49,667 nt of DNA from Bacillus sp. 7884-1 (GCF_002272245.1 NZ_NPDD01000153.1:1-49667), one strand, 5' to 3'; shown: positions 26,587-36,875, counted from the first letter of the stretch. Numbers and translations are program-made. The notes: a model not told the origin generated them from the sequence alone.

Positions 26587-26676
26587 TAATAAGTTAGACA
26601 TATTATTTTATAGGCTGCTACTAGGGCTTGAATTCGGTACTATACTGGACTCAGGCCCTTTAATTTAGCTTTAATT
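26587..26676 (-). pseudogene. Remnant of an IS3-family (IS150-group-like) transposase C-terminus
   Basis: Read on the minus strand, the stretch encodes IKAKLKGLSPV, a stop, then YRIQALVAA, which matches the conserved end of IS3-family OrfB (KGLSPVxYR with Q expected where TAG stands). The downstream TGTCTAACTT resembles the usual sequence after these genes. Nothing upstream in frame continues the transposase, so only the tail is left. Confidence 0.6.
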
Positions 26677-26706
26677 CATTTGGAAATTCAGTTATCAACT
26701 TGTACT

Positions 26707-27003
26707 CAATGCGTTTTTCTTCTGAATGGACATCTAGTTCTTTATACCTGTTTTAATCGACTCATTTTATTGAAAAATCATAAAATTCGATTAATTTTGT
26801 TTATTTCCCCCGATTTTAAAGAAAAATCACTCCTCTAATAATATTAATTTCGACAAAATCAATAAATATTCTTCCTAATAATAGTTTGAAATCTCTTTTA
26901 ATATTGTTTAAATGACAATCTTTTTGTGGAATTTTAAACATATATGTCTATTGAATTATGCGTTAATCCCCCAATTTACTATGTTTTACAGTGTAGGTAC
27001 AAT
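26707..27003 (+). promoter_or_regulatory. Conserved upstream region and promoter of the subtilase at 27142
   Basis: It contains a TTTCCCCCGATTTTAAAG box (about 26805), TTCGACA (26849-26855, complement of the Spo0A box TGTCGAA), TGACAATC (26913-26920), and the CCCCCAATTTACT block with -35 TTTACT (26975-26980), a 17-bp spacer and -10 TACAAT (26998-27003). All elements recur in the same order before four other subtilase genes. The leader is about 130 nt with AAAAAGGAGAG as ribosome site. Confidence 0.75.
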
Positions 27004-27141
27004 TTGGATTATATTTATTTACTCATTAGGGTTAGCTTTAAGCGTAAAATTATTATTCCTATAATTTTATTAAATTCCTAATCTCAACAATGTAGGGAAA
27101 TAAATATCAAACTCAAAAAATCAAAAAAAGGAGAGACGTAA

Positions 27142-30100
27142 ATGAAAAAGAGTAAATTGAAGGCATTGAAAGTCATGACAACAGTAGCTGCAACCTCCTT
27201 ACTTCTTTCATCATTCACAGCGTTTGCGGAAACGAATGACACTTCAACCGAGCCCCAAGCGTTTGAAGATATTGCGGAACAAGGAAGGAAATTATTTTTT
27301 GATAAGGACAAGATGGAGCCTGGTAGTGACAATTTTTATAATAATGATATTAAAAAAGAAGGTTCGAATAAAGCCTATAACCCAAATGATGTTGTTCGTT
27401 TAATCGTAGAGGTGGAACAACCAACAGATGTGGACAATACATCTAAAAATAAAAAATCATTAATGAAGCAAAAGCAAGACAAAGTCATCGATCAAATCTC
27501 AAAAGCGAAAGCTTCAAAATCAAATTCGCCAGCAAAGGTGAAGCATCGGTATTTTGAAGGGTTTAACGGATTCAGTTTAGAAACAGAGTTTCAAAATATG
27601 AATAAAATCCAGTCTATTCCAGGGGTTACCAATGTACATATAGCCAAAACATTCCAACCAGCTATGGGAGCAAGTAAAGAATTAGTACAGGCTCAAAAGG
27701 TATGGGAAAAATATGGTTATAAAGGTGAAGGATTAGTAGTTGCGGTCGTAGATTCCGGGATCGATTATACTCACAAAGATATGAACCTATCTGATGCTGC
27801 CAAAGCAAAAGAAAAATGGACTCAAGAGAAAATTAATCAAAAATTTGCAGAGACAGACGTAAACGAAATTTGGTATTCCGATAAGGTTCCAACAGGTTAT
27901 GATTGGGCGGATAATGATACTAATGTCATTCCTGGGAAAACTGGAAGTGCTCACGGCACTCACGTTGCTGGTACAGTTGGTGCAAATGGAGACGAAACGA
28001 ATGGTGGTGTCGCTGGTATCGCACCAGGTGTGCAGCTGTTAGCTGAGAAAGTATTTTCAGATAATGGTGGCGGAGCCTATGAGGATGATATTATCGCAGG
28101 AATAGAGCATGCCGTTACAATTGGTGCTGACGTAATAAACATGAGTTTAGGTGTAGATGCAGGCTATGTAGGGGAAGAAGATGATCCGATTCAAAAAGCC
28201 ATTCGATTTGCAACAGAACAAGGTACCCTTGTTGTCGTGGCGGGCGGTAATTCATCCTACAGTACAAAGAATAATCTCATTCCTTCTTCATTAAATCCTT
28301 ATGCAGAAAATCCTGATATTGGAACAGTTGGTGCACCGGGTGTAAGTCCATCTGCTTTATCAGTTGCTTCCTATGAAAATACTAAGCTTCATTTAAATGC
28401 ATTATCTGAATCAAATGGTCTATCGTTGCCGTTTCAAGATCAAACACAATTCGGTCCAACATTCAACTTTAAATTATCAAAGTTTTTATCTCCAAATGAA
28501 ACCTATGAACTGGTCTATGTAGGGGAAGGAACGAAAAAAGTTGATTACTATAATAACAATGTATCGATGGTTAATGGAAAAATTGCTGTAGTAAAGCTAT
28601 TAAATACCTACACTTATTATGGTCCTATTCAATCTCAAGCAAAAGCAGCCGGCGCAAAAGCAATTATCATTATTCCACCTACAAATATGGCTGATTATCC
28701 ATATTTATATTTAAGTCCATATGGCATTCCAGCTGCGACCACAGGTAAAAATCCTGGAGAAGCATTAGTGAATAAACTAACAAGTGGTCAAATTGTAAAA
28801 ATGAAATTAGCTGGTGACACTTGGGTAGATAACCCAGTGAAAGACACGATGTCCTATTTTTCATCCATTGGTTCTCCGCATACATTAGATTTTAAACCAG
28901 AGATTTCAGCTCCTGGAGGAAATATTTATTCCACTGTACCAGGAAATAATTATGATTTAATGAGTGGGACATCCATGGCAACTCCTCATGTTGCAGGCGG
29001 CTCGGCATTGTTATTGCAGGCCCTTTATGAAAAAGGATTAGCACATTCTAAAGATACCGTTCTAAAAGCAAAACTTGCTTTAATGAATACGGGCAATATT
29101 GTCATGGATCCAAGAACAAATGGAGAAGTTCCATATTCACCACGTGTACAAGGATCAGGTTTAATGCAAATTCAAAATGCGATTAATACACCTGTTATTG
29201 TTGCAAATAGAAACACGCCTTTAGAACAAGCTGGAGCGGTAGCTTTAAAGGAAATAATAGGTCAAAATACAAGCTTTAAATTAAAAATGGAAGCATTCGA
29301 CGCTCCTAAAGGTAAAAATAATAGTGATGATATTGAATACAAGGTTTATGTCGATGTACTAAAAGATAAGACGGAAATGAAGGAATTTGATTTAGACGAC
29401 GATGGTGACTTAGATTCCAAGGAGTATTTAACATTAACTAGTGAACGTATTAATGGTGCAAATGTCACAGTAAATGATAAAACAGTAACAGATAAAACAG
29501 GAGCATTAATTAAAATTAAACCAGGCCAAACAAAAATGCTGACTGTAAATGTAACGTTACCAGATTCCTTAAAGAAAAATAGTTTTGTAGAAGGATATGT
29601 TCGTCTCGTTCCAGTAGCTGAAGACCAGGATAAAGCAGTTCCACTTTCCATTCCTTATATGGGTTTCTATGGGAAATGGGATGAACCACAAAATATTGAT
29701 CCTGCAGCATGGAAGACCGATGCCTTCTTAGGTTATACTGCACTTTGGGATGACGTATCAGAACGTTATCCAATGGGATATGATCCATATACTGGAACAT
29801 TTAATACTGACCGTATCGCATTTTCACCAAACTTCCTTGTACAAGGTATCTATGGGACATTTACAGCATTACGTAATTTACAAAAAGTTGAAATGTATGT
29901 AGAAGACGAATCGGGAAATCTCATTAAAAATTTAGGTGACTTTAGCGAATACACAGGAAAGCCATGGAAATTCAGAAAAAATATAATTTCATATGGGGAT
30001 AGAATGTATAGCGGATATCGATGGGATATGAAAGATTTATCTGGACAGTTTGTACCTAACGGAAATTATCGTTATGTAATTAAAACGATATTAGATTATG

Positions 30101-30702
30101 AAAATGCAAAACCACAGATAGTTAAAATGCCAATAAAAGTAGACTCCATTGCTCCAACGATTTCTGATATTCAGGTGAAGCCAAAGGAAGGTAAATATGA
30201 AATAACCTTTAAGGCCGAAGATAATGAAAAGGGTAGTGGCTTTTATGCTAGTATTATTTGGTATAATGGGAAATATTTAAGCTTAAGACCAGGAGTAACC
30301 TCTGCAATTGTAAATGAAGAACCGAAAAGTGTTGTCGTTTTAGCATCTGACTATGCTTATAATCACACTTACCTAGTTTGGGGAGATCCAAGTTATATTA
30401 ATCAAGATATGGTGATTTCCTATTACGGCGTCACTCCAGTTAATAATGTTAACAGTACTAACCAGGCAAAAATTACAAGTTTTGCTAATAACCGAGTAGA
30501 CTGGACGATTAATATCAAAGATGTAAGTGGAAAAATCGTCGATTCATTTGAAGTCAAAAATGAATATACACTAAGAACACAATGGGCACCTAAAGCGGGT
30601 CTCCCAAATGGTACGTATTCTATTTCGTTGGATATTGTCACGAAAAGTGGTTTGAAAGTAACAACAAAGTCTAAACAAGTAACAGTTAACCAATTACCAT
30701 AA
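27142..30702 (+). CDS. Secreted S8 subtilase, type B paralogue 1
   Basis: A 1186-residue extracellular serine protease. Signal peptide 1-29 (MKKSKLKALKVMTTV, cleavage after FAE or nearby), I9-like propeptide to about 190, then the catalytic domain with Asp204 (VVDSGID), His271 (AHGTHVAG) and Ser611 (SGTSMATPHV). A PA-type insert lies between about 425 and 570. C-terminal beta-sandwich modules follow, and residues 750-761 form a canonical EF-hand-type calcium loop (DLDDDGDLDSKE). The oxyanion segment reads VVAGGNSSY, with Gly where its two closest relatives have Ala. No anchor is visible. It is one of four close homologues (27142, 38236, 42221, 46363) that share leader and promoter. Confidence 0.93.
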   Translation: MKKSKLKALKVMTTVAATSLLLSSFTAFAETNDTSTEPQAFEDIAEQGRKLFFDKDKMEPGSDNFYNNDIKKEGSNKAYNPNDVVRLIVEVEQPTDVDNTSKNKKSLMKQKQDKVIDQISKAKASKSNSPAKVKHRYFEGFNGFSLETEFQNMNKIQSIPGVTNVHIAKTFQPAMGASKELVQAQKVWEKYGYKGEGLVVAVVDSGIDYTHKDMNLSDAAKAKEKWTQEKINQKFAETDVNEIWYSDKVPTGYDWADNDTNVIPGKTGSAHGTHVAGTVGANGDETNGGVAGIAPGVQLLAEKVFSDNGGGAYEDDIIAGIEHAVTIGADVINMSLGVDAGYVGEEDDPIQKAIRFATEQGTLVVVAGGNSSYSTKNNLIPSSLNPYAENPDIGTVGAPGVSPSALSVASYENTKLHLNALSESNGLSLPFQDQTQFGPTFNFKLSKFLSPNETYELVYVGEGTKKVDYYNNNVSMVNGKIAVVKLLNTYTYYGPIQSQAKAAGAKAIIIIPPTNMADYPYLYLSPYGIPAATTGKNPGEALVNKLTSGQIVKMKLAGDTWVDNPVKDTMSYFSSIGSPHTLDFKPEISAPGGNIYSTVPGNNYDLMSGTSMATPHVAGGSALLLQALYEKGLAHSKDTVLKAKLALMNTGNIVMDPRTNGEVPYSPRVQGSGLMQIQNAINTPVIVANRNTPLEQAGAVALKEIIGQNTSFKLKMEAFDAPKGKNNSDDIEYKVYVDVLKDKTEMKEFDLDDDGDLDSKEYLTLTSERINGANVTVNDKTVTDKTGALIKIKPGQTKMLTVNVTLPDSLKKNSFVEGYVRLVPVAEDQDKAVPLSIPYMGFYGKWDEPQNIDPAAWKTDAFLGYTALWDDVSERYPMGYDPYTGTFNTDRIAFSPNFLVQGIYGTFTALRNLQKVEMYVEDESGNLIKNLGDFSEYTGKPWKFRKNIISYGDRMYSGYRWDMKDLSGQFVPNGNYRYVIKTILDYENAKPQIVKMPIKVDSIAPTISDIQVKPKEGKYEITFKAEDNEKGSGFYASIIWYNGKYLSLRPGVTSAIVNEEPKSVVVLASDYAYNHTYLVWGDPSYINQDMVISYYGVTPVNNVNSTNQAKITSFANNRVDWTINIKDVSGKIVDSFEVKNEYTLRTQWAPKAGLPNGTYSISLDIVTKSGLKVTTKSKQVTVNQLP

Positions 30703-30726
30703 TAATAGATTTTGATTTGAAGAAAT

Positions 30727-30759
30727 AAAAAACGACAGGTTGCGAACCTGTCGTTTTTT
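30727..30759. terminator. Strong bidirectional terminator
   Basis: AAAAACGACAGGTT (to 30741) and its exact complement (30745-30759) enclose a three-base loop, with A and T runs outside. It ends the subtilase at 27142 and would also serve the minus-strand remnant at 30763. Confidence 0.92.
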
Positions 30760-30762
30760 ACT

Positions 30763-30981
30763 CTATTCGATTGTTATGATGCCACTTTCACCTTGTCCTG
30801 TTTTTTCTAGTTTCTTTATATTTTGCTTTGATAAATTGGTAAAGATGACTGGAGTTACAATGGATGGTACGGATTTCTTTATGTTCTTCAAATCAAATTT
30901 TATTATCTCTTGCCCCTTGAACAACTTTAAAGATCTGTTTTTTTCTAGAATTAATGTAATTATGTCAAAGGTACTATATCT
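30763..30981 (-). pseudogene. Possible minus-strand gene remnant, unknown
   Basis: The minus strand is open between two stop codons for 72 codons and ends at the bidirectional terminator. The translation (for example STFDIITLILEKNRSLKLFK, later TGQGESGIITIE) looks like ordinary soluble protein, but there is no Met, GTG or ribosome site to start it. I do not recognise the family. It may be the tail of a gene cut off when the subtilase array expanded, or a chance open frame. Confidence 0.3.
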
Positions 30982-31066
30982 CTATCTAGTTCTTTAGTGG
31001 TGTTTTAATTAATTGCATTTTTGTTAAAATCATAAAAATCAATTTATGTTTCGTGAATTCCCCCCA

Positions 31067-31244
31067 TTTCATAAAAAGAACCTCCATAAAAATATTCATT
31101 TCGACAAAAATTTTCCATTAATAACATAAAATTCTATTAAAATATTGTTTAAACGACAATCTTTTTGATGGAGTTTTCAACACATAAGTCTATTGAACTG
31201 TGCTTTATCCCCCAATTTACTGTGCTCTATGTTATAGGTACACT
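31067..31244 (+). promoter_or_regulatory. Conserved upstream region and promoter of the chimeric subtilase at 31316
   Basis: TTCGACA (31100-31106), AACGACAATC (31153-31162), and the CCCCCAATTTACT block with -35 TTTACT (31216-31221), a 17-bp spacer and -10 TACACT (31239-31244). The region is clearly homologous to those before the type B subtilases, although the gene it drives is of type A. Confidence 0.75.
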
Positions 31245-31315
31245 TTTGATTGTATGTATCTACTCAGTAGGGGTTCAGAGATACATAGAAAAAACTAAAA
31301 AAAGGAGAGGTTATA

Positions 31316-34300
31316 ATGAATAAAAGTAAATTGAAAGCATTTAAAGTCATGACTACTGCAGCAGTAACATCCTTAATGCTTTCCTCATTCACAGCTTTTG
31401 CGGAAACAAACAACCCTTCAACTGGGGCCCAACCTGTAGTGTATGAAGTAAATCAGTCAAAGGTTGACCAAGTATTAAAGCAATTAACTCCCGAACAGCG
31501 AAGAGCTATTCAAGATTTGACACAAACGACCACAGCAGGAATTCAGTTGTCCCCTGAGACTGACTTATCAAGTGAACAGGAGATTTCTGTGATTATTGAG
31601 TTTAAGAACAAGCCTGCTAAAACAGCAGTCTTAATTGAAAAATTGAATGGTAGAGAGCTAACTCATGAGGATGCCGAGAAATGGGTCGAAGAAGACCATT
31701 CTGTATTTCAGCAGGACTTAGATGCTTTGAAGATTAAAGGAAAAATCACGACTACTTATAAGCAGGTGTATAATGGGGTTGCTTTGACTCTGCCAGCTAA
31801 CGAAGTGAAGAATTTACTTAAATCGAAAGCCGTAAAAAATGTTTGGGAAAACCAAGAGTTTCAATTAGATCTTCCTTCTGATTCTGTAGAACAAGGAACA
31901 GCTGGAACTTCTGCGTATACGGGAAGTCAACCACATGCGACTTTGGGTGTGGACAAACTCCATAAAGAAGGATTTACAGGGAAGGGAATCAAAATCGGGG
32001 TATTGGATACGGGAATAGACTATAACCACCCTGATTTAAAAGACGCTTTCAAAGGTGGATACGATTTTGTAAATGATGATAACGATCCGATGGAAACGAC
32101 GTATGAGGATTGGCTAACAGCAGGTAAGCCTGTAAACGAAGGCCGTTCCTATTCCACGGATCATGGAACGCATGTATCCGGGATTATAGCTGGTCAGCAG
32201 AAAAATATCGCGAATTTCGCGACAAAAGGCGTAGCGCCAGAGGCCGATTTATATGTGTATCGCGTGCTAGGGCCTTATGGATCTGGATCGGAAGAGAATA
32301 TTGTAGCGGGGATCGAGCAATCGATAAAAGATAAGATGGATGTCATCAATCTCTCGCTTGGAAATAGTTATAATAGTCCATTATCCCCATCTTCCGTTGC
32401 CATCAATAATGCAGTTTTATCAGGCGTCACCGCTGTTTTAGCTGCGGGGAATGCAGGGCCAAGCTTCTATACTCTCGGTTCGCCATCCGCTTCTCCATTA
32501 GCCATAACAGTAGGATCGACAAACACAGAGATCGCTCTACCTGGTTTTATCGGAACTTTCAAAACAGCCGACAAACAAGGAACAGTTGAAACTCGTTATT
32601 GCACAACGGGATTTGGTAATGAATCCAGATTACTTAAAGGTCAAACCATTGAAATGGTAAATGCAAATTCAGGAACAGAGGCTGATTACGCTAGTATTGA
32701 TGTCAAAGACAAAATCGTTCTTGTATCAGTAGGAGGAGGTCTACAAATTGGCAAAATAGTAGCCATTGCAAAAGAAAATGGGGCAAAAGCAATATTCATC
32801 GATGGAAAGTATGGATCCGGTTATATATCGGATAGACTTACGGAGCAGCCCAATTTTATACCGACTCAAATCATAACCGTAGAGCAGGGAAAAGCATTTA
32901 AAGATATGTTGAAATTAGGAACGGTTTCCTTTACGTTTGATGAAGTAAAAGAAAAGTATACAGCTACCGATGATACTTTATCTTTCTTCAGTTCTCGCGG
33001 ACCAGCGCGAATTACGTACGATATCAAGCCGGAAGTTGTTGCTCCAGGCGGTACGATTATGTCCACTGTGTCAAGTTCCTACCGAGGAAAAGATTATTTA
33101 GGGAATTACGAATATGCGTATGATAAGTTTTCTGGAACTTCCATGGCGTCGCCGCACGTGGCGGGAATAGCAGCATTATTACTTCAAGCCAATCCAAAGC
33201 TTTCGCCAGGGGAAGTAAAAAGCACCCTAATGAATACCGCAGACGCTCTCATAAGCAAAGATAGCGTATATGAAGTTGGAGCAGGACGAGTAGATGCTTT
33301 TGAAGCCGTTCATGCAGTCTCTTCCTTCAAGGTTGCTGATGAAACCGTGACCTTATTTAAAAATGAAAAAGAAAAAAGTATTAAGGAAATTACAGGTGCA
33401 CTCAACTTTGGAACTGTTTTTGCGACAGAAAACGCCATAGAAGAGTTGAAAGAAATTGAAATTCAAAATAGTAGTAGCCAGGATCAGCAATATGAAGTCA
33501 AAGTGAACTATCAAGCTGTTAAAGGTTCTCTTAGTGCTGTTGAAAATGGCGTTGTATTGGAAACGGCTTCTTCCGTAACTGTGAAAGCAGGAGGGAAAGA
33601 AACAGTCTCCACTAAGATTACGATACCGTCAACAGCAAAAAACGGCACATACGAAGGATATGTCACGTTTACGAATAAAGATAACACGGAGGACACCTAT
33701 CAAATTCCATTTGCCATCCGAAAAGTAAAAGAGGGTGTCGATTCTATCAATATGATAAACACTTTCACAACAATCCAGGAGAACGGAGTATCAAGAGTCA
33801 TTAATTTTTTACAAGGTTCTTTTAAATTGAGTTCCCATATGAAAACGATTGATTTGTTCTTAACAAATGCTGCAACAGGTGAAGACATGGGATTTGTCGG
33901 ACAGTTTGATGGTGCTTGGATCAATGAGAATCAATCTGTACCAGCGTATTTCACCGGAAGCTATTTTCCATTTACAAATGATAAAGAAAAACCGCTTTCG
34001 TATGAACCACAAATTGCTGAGGCAGGTTCTTATAAGTTAAAATTTGTTTTCACAGATGATCAAGATAAAGAAACAATTTTTGAGAAACCTTTCATCATTG
34101 ATAATGAGACCCCAACAATCGAAACAGAAATGGAGGCAGGAATCGTGGAAATGGACCCTGCTTTAACTTCCATTCAAGTAAAGGGTAAGATACATGATAA
34201 ACAAATTGAAGAAGCGGTTGCATTAGGGTTGCAGGCGAAGCAAGGCAATAACGGTTTAAACTATCGCTATAACAATAGTTCTTATGCACAGCAATACCCT

Positions 34301-35401
34301 GTTGATGAAATGGGCAACTTCAATTACAGCACAGGCTTCCCAAGCACTCAGAAGTTCCTGCCAATCAGTTTTTACGGTATTGACAGAGCCGGACTTCCTT
34401 CTGTTCAAAAGGAATTCTATTTTGTCAAAAAAGGGACGAACTACATCTCCACCCTTGCTGATAAAAAAGAGGCAAAAACAGGTGAAGTAATCAACTTTAT
34501 TTCAAAAGCACACAATAGTACTAGCTGGAAGGAATCGAAATGGAATTATCAGTTCAAAAAAGATTATTTGGCGATAGAGGCAATTGAGGTTTCTGAAGAA
34601 CTTAAAGGTAAGGTTTCATTGGAAACAACAGAAACAAGTAATGGAATAGCAGTCACTCTAAAGGCTTTGGAAGGATCCATTTCTGCAATGGATAATCTAC
34701 CTTTATTAAATGTAAAAGCTAAAGTAAAAGATGATACATTCACTGATTCCTATGTGGCAATGGCAATAGTAAACCCAACTTATACAGATGAGAATGGTAC
34801 GAAAACAACAGCGTTTGCTGCACATCCCTCTGTAAGAGTATGGCCGAAATATTCAAGACTGACAGGTAGTATGGATGGTGAAGCTATTTATTACAGAGAT
34901 GGTTACGGCATCCTGCGTTCTACTAATGTCGACTATTTTGCACTAGGAGCGACAATTAAAGTGAAGGACGAGAACGGCAACTCGTTTGTGGGCCAAGTAA
35001 TAAAAGACGCCAAATTCATTGTGGACGGATTACCTACGGACCGTAAACCTTTAACATTCCAGTTCGATGTACCAGGTCACTTTACAGTAGAAAAAACGTT
35101 CACCATCGGCCGTGAAGGTGTTATCGGGGAAATACGATATCTTCCGTTCAAATCTGCTTTGGGTGGTGATGTCAATAAAGACAACGTGATCGATATTGAT
35201 GACGCCGTCTACCTGAAAAAACACTGGAAAACATCTGATCGAAACAGTGACATCAACTTCGACGGTACGGTAGATATGAAGGATATGGAATTTATCAAGA
35301 AAAATTATCTGCTTGAAAATCCGACGATAAAGGCTGCCAAAAATCCAAAAGAAAATGCAAATGGAAAAACGCTTGAGGAAATTATTAGTGAACTAAAGTG
35401 A
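31316..35401 (+). CDS. Secreted S8 subtilase with cohesin-like and dockerin modules, chimeric leader
   Basis: A 1361-residue extracellular protease. Residues 1-37 are nearly the same as in the type B subtilases (NKSKLKAFKVMTTAAVTSLM), but from about residue 45 the protein follows the type A subtilase at 150. It has the I9 propeptide, Asp231 (VLDTGID), His283 (DHGTHVSG), Ser609 (SGTSMASPHV), a PA insert, Fn3-like modules, a cohesin-like module (about 1040-1165), a regulatory-like beta fold and a type I dockerin (about 1283-1335, DVNKDNVIDIDDA and DINFDGTVDMKD). It ends in GKTLEEIISELK, as in the gene at 150 (GKTLQDIIKEL). The ribosome site is AAAGGAGAGG. No surface anchor is seen. Confidence 0.93.
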   Translation: MNKSKLKAFKVMTTAAVTSLMLSSFTAFAETNNPSTGAQPVVYEVNQSKVDQVLKQLTPEQRRAIQDLTQTTTAGIQLSPETDLSSEQEISVIIEFKNKPAKTAVLIEKLNGRELTHEDAEKWVEEDHSVFQQDLDALKIKGKITTTYKQVYNGVALTLPANEVKNLLKSKAVKNVWENQEFQLDLPSDSVEQGTAGTSAYTGSQPHATLGVDKLHKEGFTGKGIKIGVLDTGIDYNHPDLKDAFKGGYDFVNDDNDPMETTYEDWLTAGKPVNEGRSYSTDHGTHVSGIIAGQQKNIANFATKGVAPEADLYVYRVLGPYGSGSEENIVAGIEQSIKDKMDVINLSLGNSYNSPLSPSSVAINNAVLSGVTAVLAAGNAGPSFYTLGSPSASPLAITVGSTNTEIALPGFIGTFKTADKQGTVETRYCTTGFGNESRLLKGQTIEMVNANSGTEADYASIDVKDKIVLVSVGGGLQIGKIVAIAKENGAKAIFIDGKYGSGYISDRLTEQPNFIPTQIITVEQGKAFKDMLKLGTVSFTFDEVKEKYTATDDTLSFFSSRGPARITYDIKPEVVAPGGTIMSTVSSSYRGKDYLGNYEYAYDKFSGTSMASPHVAGIAALLLQANPKLSPGEVKSTLMNTADALISKDSVYEVGAGRVDAFEAVHAVSSFKVADETVTLFKNEKEKSIKEITGALNFGTVFATENAIEELKEIEIQNSSSQDQQYEVKVNYQAVKGSLSAVENGVVLETASSVTVKAGGKETVSTKITIPSTAKNGTYEGYVTFTNKDNTEDTYQIPFAIRKVKEGVDSINMINTFTTIQENGVSRVINFLQGSFKLSSHMKTIDLFLTNAATGEDMGFVGQFDGAWINENQSVPAYFTGSYFPFTNDKEKPLSYEPQIAEAGSYKLKFVFTDDQDKETIFEKPFIIDNETPTIETEMEAGIVEMDPALTSIQVKGKIHDKQIEEAVALGLQAKQGNNGLNYRYNNSSYAQQYPVDEMGNFNYSTGFPSTQKFLPISFYGIDRAGLPSVQKEFYFVKKGTNYISTLADKKEAKTGEVINFISKAHNSTSWKESKWNYQFKKDYLAIEAIEVSEELKGKVSLETTETSNGIAVTLKALEGSISAMDNLPLLNVKAKVKDDTFTDSYVAMAIVNPTYTDENGTKTTAFAAHPSVRVWPKYSRLTGSMDGEAIYYRDGYGILRSTNVDYFALGATIKVKDENGNSFVGQVIKDAKFIVDGLPTDRKPLTFQFDVPGHFTVEKTFTIGREGVIGEIRYLPFKSALGGDVNKDNVIDIDDAVYLKKHWKTSDRNSDINFDGTVDMKDMEFIKKNYLLENPTIKAAKNPKENANGKTLEEIISELK

Positions 35402-35462
35402 TTTTAAAAGGAGTTCTCTAATCTATTTTCATTATTGTTACTCTAGCAGATTTTCTAATTAG

Positions 35463-35498
35463 GAAGCTAGCCTTTAAATAGGGCTGGCTTCTTTTTTT
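35463..35498 (+). terminator. Terminator after the chimeric subtilase
   Basis: GAAGCTAGCC (35463-35472) pairs with GGCTGGCTTC (35482-35491) with one wobble pair, followed by a T run. Confidence 0.85.
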
Positions 35499-35612
35499 AT
35501 AGGCTACCCTGAAAATAGACTCTAAAAAAAGGCAACACCAAACTAAGGGAGCTGAATTTGAATTTTTTTGATCCCTTCATTGCCCTCTATTAAGGTTGTA
35601 AATTAAATTGTA

Positions 35613-36836
35613 TTAAGCAGATTGTGATGACAGAGTTACTTCGTATCCTAGGCTTGCCAAGTGTTTTATGGCTTTTTGCTTTTTTACATCAATGACTTGC
35701 TGTTCGTAATGATTTGAACCAAATTCCTTATAAACTTCTTTTTTGGTTAACAGATAATAGGCGATTACTAAAATTTGATGTGCAATGGCCACTCTTGCTT
35801 TTTTAGTTCCTCGTCTTCTTTTTAAACGATAGTATTTTGCGGCTAAATAACTATCTTTTTTACGGATTGCACTGGCTGCTGATTCAATTAATGCACTTCT
35901 AAGATATTTGTTACCATCTCTTGTTCGTGTCTTCTTTTTTTTACCTGCGCTTTCATTTTGTCCAGGTGCCATGCCAGCCCACGATGCCAAATGGGCAGCA
36001 CTTTGAAATCTGGTCATATCAAGTCCTACCTCAGCTATTATTTGTTGGGCAGTCTGGATTCCAACACCAGGAATTGAATCCAAAAGTTCATTTTCTTGTT
36101 GTGCTGACTGTTATCGCTCATCAATCTCTTTATCCAATCCTTTAATTTGATTCTCGAGATATTCGATATGATTAAGTTGGTTGTTAAGCATAAACTTTTG
36201 ATGGCTACCAATTAAACCATGTAAAGAACGTTTTAGAAGATCCATTTTTTTTCGTAGTTGTTGTTTTGCAAGCTGAGCTATGGTTTCAGGGTTAGTGTCA
36301 CCGTCAATGATTTGACGAATCATCAATCGTCCTGAGACACCCAATATATCTGTTGCAACGGAACCTAGTTTAATGTTTGCTCCTTCTAAAACTTTTTGAA
36401 TACGATTTGACTCACGAGCTTTTTCATCTATTAAACTTCTGCGATAACGAACAAGTTCCCGCAGTTCTCTTTGGTCGCAATTTGGAATATAACTAGGCTT
36501 TAATAAACCATGTTTAAGAAGGTCTGCGATCCATTCTGCATCCTTTACATCTGTCTTACGACCAGGCACCTGCTTGATGTGTTGAGCATTGACAACATAG
36601 GTTTTAATAGAAGAATCAGTTTCTAAAAGATTATAAACGGGCTTCCAGTAAACGCCTGTACTTTCCATTGCCGCATGGGTACAGCCAGAAGTCTGGATCC
36701 AATCTAAAAGAAGAATAAGATCATCAGTCATTGTACCGAAGGTACGTATTTCTTTCTTCTTTGGAGTTAAAATGCAAGCTGTAATTGAATCCTTGTGGAC
36801 ATCCATGCCACAAACATACTCACTAATAATCTCCAT
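35613..36836 (-). pseudogene. IS110-family transposase with one in-frame stop
   Basis: A DEDD-type transposase of 407 codons on the minus strand, disrupted by TAA at 36111-36113 (probably from CAA, since the frame reads DER-stop-QSAQQ). The start at 36836 has AGGTG 7 bp upstream and gives MEIISEYVCGMDVHKDS. The N-terminal part has the catalytic acids in GMDVHKD, AAMESTGVYW and RKTDVKDAEW. The C-terminal part (from about 36083) has GVGIQTAQQI and SWAGMAPGQNESAGK, the region of the catalytic serine. Everything else is intact, so a single reversion or read-through would restore it. IS110 elements lack inverted terminal repeats, so the exact ends are not visible. Confidence 0.9.
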
Positions 36837-36875
36837 AAAATCACACCTATCTATATAGTGATAAACAGTGATCAT

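Noticed and set aside
30740..30997. 85-codon plus-strand ORF after the subtilase at 27142
   Set aside because: It begins inside the terminator, is rich in Phe, Cys and Leu as expected of an antisense frame, and the opposite strand gives the more protein-like translation.
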